Origin: Methylocella silvestris BL2
GTDB taxonomy: Bacteria; Pseudomonadota; Alphaproteobacteria; Rhizobiales; Beijerinckiaceae
Direction: 5' to 3'
DNA: 64,000 nt
Assembly: GCF_000021745.1 (NCBI RefSeq)
Contig: NC_011666.1
Coordinates: 3,561,001 to 3,625,000 of the forward strand
In this document: positions 36,030-44,581 of the stretch, in pieces
Layout of the letters: every line of letters begins with the position of its first letter
How positions within the stretch are numbered: position 1 is the stretch's first letter
Notes under the pieces: generated by a model
Told to the model about the DNA's origin: nothing
Databases searched by the model: none
The model's input: only the letters and a program-made list of their open reading frames with translations
Translations under genes and position numbers: made by a program

Positions 36030-36760
36030 CGCTGGCGCGCCGCGCGCAGCGCCGTCGAGGAGGCGGGCGAACGCGGCCCGTGCAAGAAGACGAAAGCAGG
36101 CGGCTTGGCGCAAGGCAGGAGGCGCGCAGCGCTTTCGCTGATGCGATAGGGCGCGAGCGCGCGGCCCGCGCGCGACGCCATCGCTTTCAGGGTCGAGCCC
36201 GGACGGTCGACAACCGCAATCGGCGTCAGCATCAAAAAATCGCGCCAGCGCTTCCAGCGATGAAACGAAGACAGATTATCGGCGCCCATGATCCAGACAA
36301 AGTGAACGCCGGGGCAGCGGCGTTTCAGATAGCTCACCGTATCGAAGCTGAACGGCGAGCCGAGCGCGGCCTCGATCGCACTCACCTTTATGCGTGGGTC
36401 TCTGGCGAGCCGCCTCGCTTCGGCGAGGCGCGCGGCGAGCGGCTCAAGTTCGTCCCTATCCTTCAGCGGATTGCCGGGGCTCACCAGCCACCAGACGTTA
36501 TCCAGCCCCAATCGCCTCAAAGCGATCAGGCTGACGGCGAGATGGCCGGCATGCGGGGGGTTGAAGCTGCCGCCGAACAGGCCGATGCGCAGCCCCGGCG
36601 GATGCGGCGGCAGCGTCGGGAAAGGCCGCGGCTCGGCGCGGGGCGACGGCGACGCAAGGTTGACCGTTTCAATCACGCCGTCGCTCATCCCAAGAGCCAT
36701 CTCATCAGAAATGGCGTCTCGAAGAATGCGTTCAGGGGGGGCTTGAGACGTCCTCGTCAT
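36026..36760 (-). CDS. nadD: Nicotinate-nucleotide adenylyltransferase, NadD
   Basis: Adenylation of nicotinate mononucleotide in NAD synthesis. The nucleotidyltransferase core is clear: RIGLFGGSFNPPHAGHLAVS (the HxGH motif), WWLVSPGNPLKDRDEL, FVWIMGADNLSSFHRWKRWRDF and PIAVVDRPG. The core begins late in the frame, so the N-terminus is uncertain: candidate ATGs lie at 36847, 36790, 36760 and nearer the core. I use 36760, since 36847 would overlap proA. Downstream of proA in the usual rhizobial order; the usual next gene rsfS is not found here. Confidence 0.9.
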   Translation of the reverse strand: MTRTSQAPPERILRDAISDEMALGMSDGVIETVNLASPSPRAEPRPFPTLPPHPPGLRIGLFGGSFNPPHAGHLAVSLIALRRLGLDNVWWLVSPGNPLKDRDELEPLAARLAEARRLARDPRIKVSAIEAALGSPFSFDTVSYLKRRCPGVHFVWIMGADNLSSFHRWKRWRDFLMLTPIAVVDRPGSTLKAMASRAGRALAPYRISESAARLLPCAKPPAFVFLHGPRSPASSTALRAARQR

Positions 36761-36821
36761 TCGAGACGGCCCTGCGGGCCTTCTCACCATGAGGGCCTGG
36801 AGCGGGGCGGCGCATCCCGTC

Positions 36822-38111
36822 TCACGGACGAATCTGCCCGTCGCCATGCACCCTGTATTTGAAGGTCGTCAATTGCTCGACGCCGACCGGGCCTCGGGCG
36901 TGCATGCGGCCGGTGGCGATGCCGATTTCCCCGCCAAAGCCGAACTCGCCGCCATCGGCAAATTGCGTCGAGGCGTTGTGCATGACGATCGCCGAATCGA
37001 CCTCGGCGAGGAAGCGGTCGGCGGCGGCAGGGTCTTCCGTCACGATGCAGTCGGTATGGTGCGAGCCATAGGCTTCGATGTGGGCGATGGCGCCGTCGAT
37101 CCCGTCGACCAGCCGCACGCTGATGATGGCGTCGAGATATTCGGCGCTCCAGTCGGCTTCGCTTGCCGGGCTCACGCGCGGATCGGCCTCGAGCGCCGCG
37201 GCGTCGCCGCGCACGGCGCAGCCGGCGTCAAGCAGCGTCTTGACGAGCGGGGCGAGATGAGTCGCCGCGCAGGCGCGGTCGACGAGCAGCGTTTCGGCGG
37301 CCCCGCAGACGCCGGTGCGGCGCAGCTTGGCGTTGAGGAGGATTTTTGTCGCTTTGGCGAGGTCGGCGGCGCGATCGATATAGATATGCACGACGCCTTC
37401 GAGATGGGCGAAGACCGGAACCCGCGCCTCATTCTGAACGCGGGCGACAAGGCTTTTGCCGCCGCGCGGCACGATGACGTCGATGTCGCCATTGAGCCCG
37501 GACAGCATTTCCCCGACCGCGGCGCGATCGGCGATCGGCACGCGCGAAATCGCCGCCGCCGGCAGGCCGGCTTCCAAAAGCCCGGCGACAAGGCAATCAT
37601 GAATCAGCGCGGCCGAACGCAGGCTCTCGGAGCCGCCGCGCAGAATCGCGGCGTTGCCGGCCTTGAGGCAGAGCGCGCCGGCGTCGGCGGTCACGGCCGG
37701 GCGGCTCTCATAGATGATGCCGATGACGCCGAGCGGCACGGCGACCCGCTCGATCACAAGACCGTTCGGCCGTTCGAAGCGCGCCAGCACGCGCCCGACC
37801 GGATCGGGCAAAGCGGCGACCTCCGCGATCCCGCGCGCCATGGCCTCGATGCGGCTGGGATCGAGTTTCAGGCGGTCGAGAAAGGAGCCGGCGACGCCTT
37901 TCGCCTGCGCGGCGGCGTAGTCCTGTGCATTGGCCGCCGCGATCGCGCCGGCCTTCGTGCGGATCGCCGCGGCGGCGGCGAGAAGCGCGCTGTTCTTCGT
38001 TTCCGTCGAGGCGAGCGACAGCGTGCGGGCGGCTTTGCGGGCTTCGCGCCCGATCTCCGCCATCAGGGTCCGGACGTCGGGGCCGGACGCCACACGATTT
38101 AGATTGTCCAT
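36822..38111 (-). CDS. proA: Gamma-glutamyl phosphate reductase, ProA
   Basis: NADPH-dependent reduction of glutamyl-5-phosphate to glutamate semialdehyde in proline synthesis. The 429 residues belong to the aldehyde-dehydrogenase superfamily; the catalytic cysteine lies in [16 protein letters not shown], and [31 protein letters not shown] and [19 protein letters not shown] are typical of ProA. I use the ATG at 38109-38111 ([16 protein letters not shown]). The partner kinase proB lies 1.8 kb away beyond two opposite-strand genes. Confidence 0.95.
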   Translation of the reverse strand: MDNLNRVASGPDVRTLMAEIGREARKAARTLSLASTETKNSALLAAAAAIRTKAGAIAAANAQDYAAAQAKGVAGSFLDRLKLDPSRIEAMARGIAEVAALPDPVGRVLARFERPNGLVIERVAVPLGVIGIIYESRPAVTADAGALCLKAGNAAILRGGSESLRSAALIHDCLVAGLLEAGLPAAAISRVPIADRAAVGEMLSGLNGDIDVIVPRGGKSLVARVQNEARVPVFAHLEGVVHIYIDRAADLAKATKILLNAKLRRTGVCGAAETLLVDRACAATHLAPLVKTLLDAGCAVRGDAAALEADPRVSPASEADWSAEYLDAIISVRLVDGIDGAIAHIEAYGSHHTDCIVTEDPAAADRFLAEVDSAIVMHNASTQFADGGEFGFGGEIGIATGRMHARGPVGVEQLTTFKYRVHGDGQIRP

Positions 38112-38205
38112 CGCTCTTCGCTTCAAAGCTGTTCGAGCGCCATGATTTATTCAATCCTTGGAAGCGGCGCAATGGAAGCTTTCGACGCCGGCGGGTCGCG
38201 GGGTA

Positions 38206-38763
38206 ATGATGCGGATTGAATGGCGCAGGCTTACGGCGCGATCCTGGTTCGCCTCGCGCCTCTATTACCGGCTGCACGGGCTCGAACTTGCCGGGCGCGC
38301 GTCTGACGCCGTCTGGTATTTCGCCTATGGCGCGAACATGCATGAGAGCGCCTTTGTCGAGCGCCGCGGGATGCGGCCGCTCGACTGGCGTCCCGGGCGG
38401 CTCGGCGGCTACCGGCTGCGCTTCAATCTCGACGGCCGGCCGAAAGGCAAAGCGGCGCCTGCCAATATCTGTGCCGACGGGAGCGCCGAAATCTGGGGCG
38501 TTCTCTATTCGATCACCGCTCGTGACATGCTGCGCCTCAACTTTTCCGAAGGCGTGCCGGGGCGGAGATATAGGCCGGTGTGGCTCGACGTCGAAGACGC
38601 CAACGGACGTCCGCTGCGCGCGATGACCTATGTCGCCGAGGGCAATCCACAGGACGGACGTCCCTCGCTGCGCTACATCACGCTGTTGCGCGAGGGTGCC
38701 CGCGCGCATGGCCTGCCCGATGAATGGCTGCGATTCCTTGACGGCGTCGCGCCGGCCGAGTGA
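38206..38763 (+). CDS. Gamma-glutamylcyclotransferase-like (GGCT/AIG2) protein
   Basis: A 185-residue protein with the GGCT-fold signature WYFAYGANMHESAF (Y-x-A-Y-G-x-N-M near residues 38-45), followed by RRGMRPLDWRPGRLGGYRLRFN, EIWGVLYSITARDMLRLNFSEG with the catalytic-type Asp/Glu region, and RPLRAMTYVAEG. Family members act on gamma-glutamyl peptides, which would be a loose thematic link to proA/proB, but activity is unproven. Start chosen at the first of two adjacent ATGs (38206 and 38209). It sits on the plus strand between divergent proA and ssuA-like genes. Confidence 0.75.
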   Translation: MMRIEWRRLTARSWFASRLYYRLHGLELAGRASDAVWYFAYGANMHESAFVERRGMRPLDWRPGRLGGYRLRFNLDGRPKGKAAPANICADGSAEIWGVLYSITARDMLRLNFSEGVPGRRYRPVWLDVEDANGRPLRAMTYVAEGNPQDGRPSLRYITLLREGARAHGLPDEWLRFLDGVAPAE

Positions 38764-38893
38764 GGCGGGGCGCGAATCCTCGACGGAGTCGCGCCGGTCG
38801 TGACGCTCCTTATCGGTTCGCGGCGCGACCGGACGTTGCATTTCGTTTTTTACTCTATAGTCTTTATGGAATTATTGCGTCCATGAGGTGGTT

Positions 38894-39877
38894 ATGCCTG
38901 TCCGTCTGATCCGAACCTTAACTCTCTTGGCGCGCATCCTTTCTGGGATTGTGGGCTTGTCGCTTTTCGCCTGCGCTCCAGCAGCCGCGGAAAGCGCGCC
39001 CTGGATCTTGAATTTTGGCTATCAGAAATCCTCGACGCTCTCGGTGATTCTCAAGACGAACGGCGAACTGGAAAAAGCGCTGGCGCCGCTTGGCGTCGAA
39101 ATCAAATGGCACGAATTTACGAGCGGCCTGCCTCTGGTCGAAGCGTTGAATCTGGGCCACCTCGATTTCAGCGCCGACGTCGCCGATACCGTGCCGATTT
39201 TCGCCCAGGCGGCTGGCGCGAAGCTTGTTTATGTTGCCGACGAAGCTGCTTCTCCGGGCGCTGAGGCCATTCTGGTGCCGGCCGCTTCGGACATCAAAAC
39301 CCTTGGGGATCTTCGCGGACGCAAGATCGCGGTGACCAAGGCGGCGGGCAGTCATTTTCTTCTCCTCGCCGCGCTTCAGAAGGCTGGCCTGACGTTCAGG
39401 GATATTTCGCCCGCCTATCTCGCGCCGGGCGACGGGCGCGCCGCTTTTATCGGCGGCAAGGTCGACGCCTGGGTGATCTGGGACCCATTCCTGACGAGCG
39501 CCCGGCTGAAGGAGGGGTCGCGGGTTCTAGCTGACGCCGCCGGCCTCGCGAGCTACAAGCGCTATTATCTGGCGTCCGACGGCTTTGTCGCAAATCACGG
39601 CGATGCGCTCAAAATTGTCTTCGCCAAACTGCAGGAGACCGGACTTTGGGTGAAAAGCCACCCGGCCGAGGCGGCGGCGCTCCTGTCCGGCATCTGGAAC
39701 ATCGACGCCGCGGCTGTGGAAGAGGCCAATAGCCACCGCAGCTACGCCGTCGGTCTCGTGACGCGCGAGGGGCTGACGGAGCAGCAAATCATCGCGGACG
39801 CATTTACGCGAGAAGGGCTGATCCCCGCCAAACTTGACGCGAGCGACGTGAAGATATGGCGCGGCGAGGCGAAATAG
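38894..39877 (+). CDS. SsuA/TauA-type ABC transporter substrate-binding protein (orphan)
   Basis: Periplasmic binding protein of 327 residues with a signal peptide (LARILSGIVGLSLFACAPAAA) and the aliphatic sulfonate/nitrate binding-protein fold: LNFGYQKSSTLSVILKTNG, VEIKWHEFTSGLPLVEALN, LDFSADVADTVPIFAQAAG and KVDAWVIWDPFLTSARL. These match SsuA closely. The cysteine in the signal region (FACAPAAA) could be a lipobox variant, but ordinary cleavage after AAA looks more likely. No permease or ATPase gene is adjacent. The ATG at 38894 has GAGG five bases upstream; GTG at 38888 is the alternative. Confidence 0.85.
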   Translation: MPVRLIRTLTLLARILSGIVGLSLFACAPAAAESAPWILNFGYQKSSTLSVILKTNGELEKALAPLGVEIKWHEFTSGLPLVEALNLGHLDFSADVADTVPIFAQAAGAKLVYVADEAASPGAEAILVPAASDIKTLGDLRGRKIAVTKAAGSHFLLLAALQKAGLTFRDISPAYLAPGDGRAAFIGGKVDAWVIWDPFLTSARLKEGSRVLADAAGLASYKRYYLASDGFVANHGDALKIVFAKLQETGLWVKSHPAEAAALLSGIWNIDAAAVEEANSHRSYAVGLVTREGLTEQQIIADAFTREGLIPAKLDASDVKIWRGEAK

Positions 39878-39883
39878 GCCAAC

Positions 39884-41047
39884 TCACCCCATTCTTTCGC
39901 CCGCGACCACCATGTCGTCGCGATGAATGAGGACCGGGCGCTGTGGGCCGCCCAAGATCGCTTCGAGATCTTGCGAATTATGGCCGGCGATGAGGACCGC
40001 GTCGCCAGAATCATAAGCGACGAGGCCGCGTCCGATCTCGCCGCCCGCAACATTGCGCATGATGACGCAATCGCCGCGCGAGAAGTCGCCCTCGACTTTT
40101 ACGACTCCGGCCGGCAGCAGGCTGGCGCCGGCGCGGATCGCCCGTTCCGCCCCGGCGTCGAGATGCAGTGCGCCGCGCGGCTCGACCGAGCCGGCGATCC
40201 ATTTCTTGCGCGCCGTGATCGGGCTGGAGCCGGTGAGGAACCAGGTGCAGGGCGCGCCTTGCTTGATCCGCTCGATCGGATGGGCGATGCGCCCGTCGGC
40301 GATCAGCATATGCGCGCCGCCGGTGGTCGCGATCTTGGCCGCCTCGATCTTGGTGCGCATGCCGCCGCGCGACAGATGTGACGCGGCTCCTCCCGCCATC
40401 GCCTCGATCTCGGCGGTGACGCGCGGCACCACCGGGACGAGCGAAGCGTTCGGATCCTCGCTTGGCGGCGCCGTATAGAGGCCGGGAACATCGGACAGAA
40501 GAATGAGCAGATCGGCGCTGGCCATCGTCGCGACGCGGGCGGCGAGCCGGTCATTGTCGCCATAGCGGATTTCCGAGGTCGCGACCGTGTCGTTCTCGTT
40601 GATGACGGGCACGGCGCGAAGATCCAGCAGGCGGCCGATGGTCGCGCGCGCATTGAGATAGCGCCGGCGCTGCTCCGTATCGCCATAGGTGACGAGGATC
40701 TGCCCGGCCGTGATCTCATGCGAGGCGAGCGTCTCGGCCCAGATGCGGGCGAGCGCAATCTGGCCGACGGCTGCGGCGGCCTGGCTGTCCTCAAGTTTTA
40801 GAGCGCCGTCCGGCAGGCCGAGGACGGTGCGCCCGAGCGCGATCGACCCCGACGAGACCACGAGCACATCCGCGCCCAGCCGATGCAGCGCGGCAATATC
40901 CTCGGCGAGGCAGACGAGCCATTCCCGCTTGACGCGCCCCTCCGCGCGGTCGACCAGCAGCGACGAGCCGACCTTGATGACGATGCGGCGGAAGCGTTCA
41001 AGGCTCGGCAGCGCGCTCGCCAGCATCGCCGCCGAGGACCGCGTCAT
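39884..41047 (-). CDS. proB: Glutamate 5-kinase with PUA domain, ProB
   Basis: ATP-dependent phosphorylation of glutamate, the first step of proline synthesis and normally feedback-inhibited by proline. The 387 residues comprise an amino-acid kinase domain ([76 protein letters not shown]) and a C-terminal PUA domain ([31 protein letters not shown]). Start overlaps the obgE stop by four bases (ATGA). ATG at 41026 is an alternative. Confidence 0.95.
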   Translation of the reverse strand: MTRSSAAMLASALPSLERFRRIVIKVGSSLLVDRAEGRVKREWLVCLAEDIAALHRLGADVLVVSSGSIALGRTVLGLPDGALKLEDSQAAAAVGQIALARIWAETLASHEITAGQILVTYGDTEQRRRYLNARATIGRLLDLRAVPVINENDTVATSEIRYGDNDRLAARVATMASADLLILLSDVPGLYTAPPSEDPNASLVPVVPRVTAEIEAMAGGAASHLSRGGMRTKIEAAKIATTGGAHMLIADGRIAHPIERIKQGAPCTWFLTGSSPITARKKWIAGSVEPRGALHLDAGAERAIRAGASLLPAGVVKVEGDFSRGDCVIMRNVAGGEIGRGLVAYDSGDAVLIAGHNSQDLEAILGGPQRPVLIHRDDMVVAGERMG

Positions 41048-42084
41048 GGCGCCCAGACGACGGCGTCGGCGGCCGTCCCCGCGGCGTCGGCGACGGCTGC
41101 GGCGTCGATCTCGGCAAGAACCGCGCGCAGCGCCTTCTGCACATTGAGGTTCGTCGCCGCCGACAGCTGCAGCGGCGCGCGCTTGGCGGCGCGCTTCAGA
41201 CGCATCGCCTGTTGTTTCAAGGTGTCCGGGTCGACGCTGTCGACTTTCGACAGAGCGACGATCTCGGGCTTGTCGGCCAGGCCGCCGCCATAGGCCTCGA
41301 GTTCGCGCCGTACGGTTTTATAGGCCTTGCCGGCGTGCTCGGTGTCGGCGCCGACGAGATGGAGCAGCACGCGACAGCGCTCGACATGGCCAAGGAACCG
41401 GTCGCCAAGGCCAATTCCCTCATGCGCGCCCTCGATCAGGCCGGGAATGTCGGCGAGCACAAATTCGCGCCCGTCGCAGCCGACGACGCCGAGCTGCGGA
41501 TTAAGGGTCGTGAAGGGATAGTCGGCGATTTTCGGCCGCGCTGCGCTGACGGTCGCAAGAAAAGTCGATTTGCCGGCGTTGGGCAGGCCGACGAGGCCGG
41601 CGTCGGCGATCAGCTTCAGCCGCAACAAGACGGTGCGCTCCACGCCTTCCTGGCCGGGATTGACGCGGCGCGGGGCCTGGTTCGTCGCCGATTTGAAATG
41701 CGCATTGCCAAAGCCGCCATTGCCGCCCCGCGCAAGCACGAGGCGTTGGCCGGCTTCGGTCATATCGGCGATCATGGTCTCGCCGTCCTCATCCAGGATC
41801 TGCGTGCCGACGGGAACCTTGAGGACGGCGTCGGCGCCACGGCCGCCGGCGCGGTTCTTGCCCATGCCGTGAACGCCGGTCTTCGCCTTGAAATGCTGCT
41901 GGTAGCGGTAGTCGATCAGCGTGTTGAGGCCGCCGACGCATTCGACGACGACATCGCCGCCGCGACCGCCGTCGCCGCCGTCAGGGCCGCCGAATTCGAT
42001 GAATTTTTCGCGGCGGAACGACAGGCAGCCGGCTCCGCCGTCGCCGGAGCGGATATAGATTTTCGCGGAATCGAGAAATTTCAT
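41044..42084 (-). CDS. obgE: Obg/CgtA GTPase, ObgE
   Basis: Essential ribosome-associated GTPase linked to 50S assembly and stringent response. The 346 residues start [19 protein letters not shown] with the Gly-rich OBG fold ([29 protein letters not shown]), then the G domain: G1 [13 protein letters not shown]3 [15 protein letters not shown]4 ALSKVD, G5 [12 protein letters not shown]. The C-terminal tail is short, ending soon after the G domain, as in many alphaproteobacteria. I use the internal ATG at 42082-42084 because the extra 17 residues of the longer frame do not match the family. Confidence 0.95.
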   Translation of the reverse strand: MKFLDSAKIYIRSGDGGAGCLSFRREKFIEFGGPDGGDGGRGGDVVVECVGGLNTLIDYRYQQHFKAKTGVHGMGKNRAGGRGADAVLKVPVGTQILDEDGETMIADMTEAGQRLVLARGGNGGFGNAHFKSATNQAPRRVNPGQEGVERTVLLRLKLIADAGLVGLPNAGKSTFLATVSAARPKIADYPFTTLNPQLGVVGCDGREFVLADIPGLIEGAHEGIGLGDRFLGHVERCRVLLHLVGADTEHAGKAYKTVRRELEAYGGGLADKPEIVALSKVDSVDPDTLKQQAMRLKRAAKRAPLQLSAATNLNVQKALRAVLAEIDAAAVADAAGTAADAVVWAP

Positions 42085-42153
42085 AGCCCTGTCGCCTGTC
42101 AGCACAGCAATATGGGGAAGACGGGGCGCTTTCAAGCCTAACGGCTTCAGTGG

Positions 42154-42189
42154 AAATGTTGCGCGCCGTCAAGGCGGCGCGCAATGTTT
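42154..42189. terminator. Bidirectional hairpin terminator between the GNAT gene and obgE
   Basis: TTGCGCGCCG (42159-42168) pairs perfectly with CGGCGCGCAA (42175-42184) around TCAAGG, and the stem continues through two G-T pairs into an A-run on the left and TTT on the right. This GC stem with an A/T-rich base is a typical intrinsic terminator. It should separate the rplU-rpmA-GNAT transcript from obgE-proB. Confidence 0.65.
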
Positions 42190-42223
42190 AATCGGTCGTC
42201 AGGTCTGCGTTGGCCGCGCCGCG

Positions 42224-42868
42224 CTACTCGCCGGCGATCGTCAGATGGGCCAGCATCGAGTCCGGCGTCTGATGCAGCATCGGCGGCAATTGCGGGCTGA
42301 GCCGCTGCGCGCCCCAGGCCTTGCGGCTGAGCCGGAACCGGTCGCAGGGATGCAAACCGCCGCGCGCCGGCAGAAGATCAAGGCCGGAGTCGACATAGGC
42401 GAAGCCGCATTTTTCCAAAACGCGACGCGAGGCCGGGTTATGGGCGCGGGCGTTGGCGCAGATATAATCGGCCCGCGTCAGCGCAAACAACGCCTCGATA
42501 TGCGCCTGCGCCGCTTCGGCGGCGTAGCCCTTGCCCCATGCCGATGGCGAAACCATGAAGCCGAGTTCGATCGCCCCGCTGTCGGTCAGGGTCGCGCTGG
42601 TCAGCCCGATCACCGGCCGGCCTTCGCCCTTCTGGCTGATGACCAGAACCATGGCGCGGCCATTGGCGTTGTCGGCGCGCGCTTTGAAGATGAAGCGCTC
42701 GGCCTCTCCCGCCGGATAGGGATGCGGGATCGCCGCCGTCATCCGGGCGGTCTCTTCAAGGCTCGCAAAAGACTTGATCGCTCCGGCGTCGCTGGCGCGC
42801 GGCCAGCGCAGCCAAAGCCTCTTTGTCTCGAGGCGGAAGATATCGTCGCTTGTCAGATCAGGGAACAT
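42224..42868 (-). CDS. RimJ/RimL-type GNAT acetyltransferase
   Basis: A 214-residue acetyltransferase of the RimJ/RimL branch: IFRLETKRLWLRWPRASDAGAI at the start, GAIELGFMVSPSAWGKGYAAEA with the acetyl-CoA loop (W-G-K-G-Y), and NPASRRVLEKCGFAYVD. The C-terminal ~45 residues (LSPQLPPMLHQTPDSML) extend beyond the fold. Substrate is unknown; ribosomal or other N-terminal amines are possible. The ATG at 42866-42868 has GGAG five bases upstream. It sits between rpmA and obgE, where Rhizobiales commonly carry one or two GNAT genes. Confidence 0.82.
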   Translation of the reverse strand: MFPDLTSDDIFRLETKRLWLRWPRASDAGAIKSFASLEETARMTAAIPHPYPAGEAERFIFKARADNANGRAMVLVISQKGEGRPVIGLTSATLTDSGAIELGFMVSPSAWGKGYAAEAAQAHIEALFALTRADYICANARAHNPASRRVLEKCGFAYVDSGLDLLPARGGLHPCDRFRLSRKAWGAQRLSPQLPPMLHQTPDSMLAHLTIAGE

Positions 42869-43048
42869 TTCAGCTCCGGAACGGAGAACCGAGGGGCTCT
42901 GCAAAAAGAGCGGCATGATCCCATCGGCCGATCCGGACGCGTCACTCAATCCCCTGTCTGCTCGCCGGGTCTCAGAGAGTCTGTCAAACATGGAAACGCG
43001 TCCGCCTGGGTCTTTGGGATCCGGCGGAGGTTTCCAGAACGCTCCGCC

Positions 43049-43324
43049 TTATTCCGCTGCTTCGGTCTGCTGCTCGATAACGACCGATACGTAAGACCGG
43101 CCTTTGTCTTTAGTAAGGAATTTGACCGCGCCATCGGCGAGGGCGAACAGCGTATGGTCGACGCCGATGCCGACATTGGCGCCGGGATGCCATTTGGTGC
43201 CCCGTTGCCGGACGATGATGTTGCCGCTGACGACGCGCTCGCCGCCGAATTTCTTCACGCCGAGACGTCGGCCGGCGGAGTCGCGGCCGTTGCGGGATGA
43301 ACCGCCTGCTTTTTTATGCGCCAT
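43049..43324 (-). CDS. rpmA: 50S ribosomal protein L27
   Basis: Ribosomal protein L27 at the peptidyl transferase centre. The 91 residues begin [20 protein letters not shown], the invariant L27 start, then [20 protein letters not shown] and [19 protein letters not shown]. It lacks the processed N-terminal extension of Firmicutes L27. It follows rplU by 155 bases in the standard order. Confidence 0.97.
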   Translation of the reverse strand: MAHKKAGGSSRNGRDSAGRRLGVKKFGGERVVSGNIIVRQRGTKWHPGANVGIGVDHTLFALADGAVKFLTKDKGRSYVSVVIEQQTEAAE

Positions 43325-43479
43325 CGATCTGGCTCCAAATTGGTGCGGCGGAGGCGCTAAAGCGCACATCGCTCGCCGCGGACTACTGATTGGGCGGAGC
43401 CTCACGGGGTTAGGGCGCAAACGACCCTAGCCGTGAAGCAAAATTTGTTCCGATTCGCGAGGGCCGGCGCCGAAAGCGC

Positions 43480-43857
43480 CTAGGCCTCCGGGGCGCTGGC
43501 TGCGGGCGTCTCGCTTGAGGCCGCAGCCGCCGCGGGTGACGCGCCGCCGGCGCCGAGCGAGGTGATGCGCACGAGGGTCAGATCCTGCCGATGACCGCGC
43601 TTGCGCTTTGAATTCTGGCGCCGGCGCTTCTTGAAGGAGATCACCTTCGGCCCGCGCTTCTGCTCGACGATCTCGCCGACAACGCTGGCGCCCTCGATAA
43701 AGGGCGCGCCAAGCGTCGATTGGCCTTCGCCGCCAAACATCAGGACCGTGTCAAAGCTGACGGCGTCGCCCTTTTCTCCGGGCAGGGCCATCACCGTAAT
43801 GGTGTCGTCGGCGGAAACATTATATTGCTTGCCGCCGGTTTTGATGACTGCGAACAT
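43480..43857 (-). CDS. rplU: 50S ribosomal protein L21 with Ala-rich C-terminus
   Basis: Large-subunit protein L21. The 125 residues start FAVIKTGGKQYNVSADDTI and contain VVGEIVEQKRGPKVISFKKRRR and RKRGHRQDLTLVRITSL, all standard. The last ~25 residues (GAGGASPAAAAASSETPAAS) are an Ala-rich extension beyond the ribosomal core, common in Rhizobiales. AAGGA lies just upstream of the ATG. First gene of the rplU-rpmA unit. Confidence 0.97.
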   Translation of the reverse strand: MFAVIKTGGKQYNVSADDTITVMALPGEKGDAVSFDTVLMFGGEGQSTLGAPFIEGASVVGEIVEQKRGPKVISFKKRRRQNSKRKRGHRQDLTLVRITSLGAGGASPAAAAASSETPAASAPEA

Positions 43858-44581
43858 CGTTTTTCCTTGTGTTCGATCCGGCTCTTACGGGTGAAACCGC
43901 GGGCCATCTTCTTTGCAGTTGTCGAAATCCGGTCGGGACGGGAGCCGCTTCCTGAGAAACCGCCCGCGTCCCCTCGATGATTGCCCGCCATTGCGCAACG
44001 ACGGGGCTCTTCGCCCGACGCAAATTTGAATGTCGGGCTTTCCGCGTTCGGCCGGTTGCTGAAGCGGCTGAGGCGCGAATAGAAAAAGCGCGGACGAAAG
44101 AGCGCCGCGCTGCGGAGGATCAATTACAAAAGCTGGCCGCTCTTGTCAAATCATTCGATGTCGGCCCACCCGCGCGCAACGCCCAATTTGGGCCATGTTC
44201 GGCAGGCTTTGTCGTTTGTATGCAACGTTTGCGCGCGCCTCATCCTGTCTTTCGTGAAAGCGGGACCGCAGCGACGGCGCCCTTGGGAAAGGATTGCTCG
44301 CAAATATTAAGAGACTTAACGCTAAACTGACGCGCCCTGTTTGAGGAGTGTCGGTTTTTCGGTCAAGCAGGCTCTGCGGCGCTTTCGGCGTCGGCCTTGT
44401 CGGCCTTCGGGCCGCCGCGGTAAAGCCGCACTCCGCCAGCTTCCCGCCAGGTTTCGGTTTCTCAAGTGCCCCTTTCGGCTGCAATCATCCTAAAAAAACC
44501 ATCAGCGCGCTTTCCCGCAAGCGCCGCGCAGCGGCGGCCGGATGGAAACGACGAAGACATCGATCAGGGCCAGAAAATCGC
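43858..44581. other. Divergent intergenic region between rplU and the M23 peptidase gene
   Basis: A 724-base gap. On the minus strand it contains the long leader of rplU and a candidate promoter near 44121-44149. On the plus strand a reading frame continues upstream of the M23 gene to 44348, but its translation (basic, low in recognisable sequence) does not look like part of that protein. No repeat or strong terminator was seen. Confidence 0.5.
44121..44149 (-). promoter_or_regulatory. Candidate promoter for rplU-rpmA
   Basis: On the minus strand TTGACA (44144-44149) is a perfect -35 box. A weak TAATTG lies 17 bases downstream (44121-44126), and the better-looking TGTAAT (44123-44128) at 15. 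It is about 290 bases upstream of rplU and points toward it. The -10 assignment is uncertain. Confidence 0.35.

Noticed and set aside
38836-38861. TTGCAT and TATAGT upstream of the SsuA-like gene as a promoter
   Set aside because: The spacer is only 14 bases, too short for a housekeeping sigma factor; a promoter is likely nearby but this pair is not convincing.
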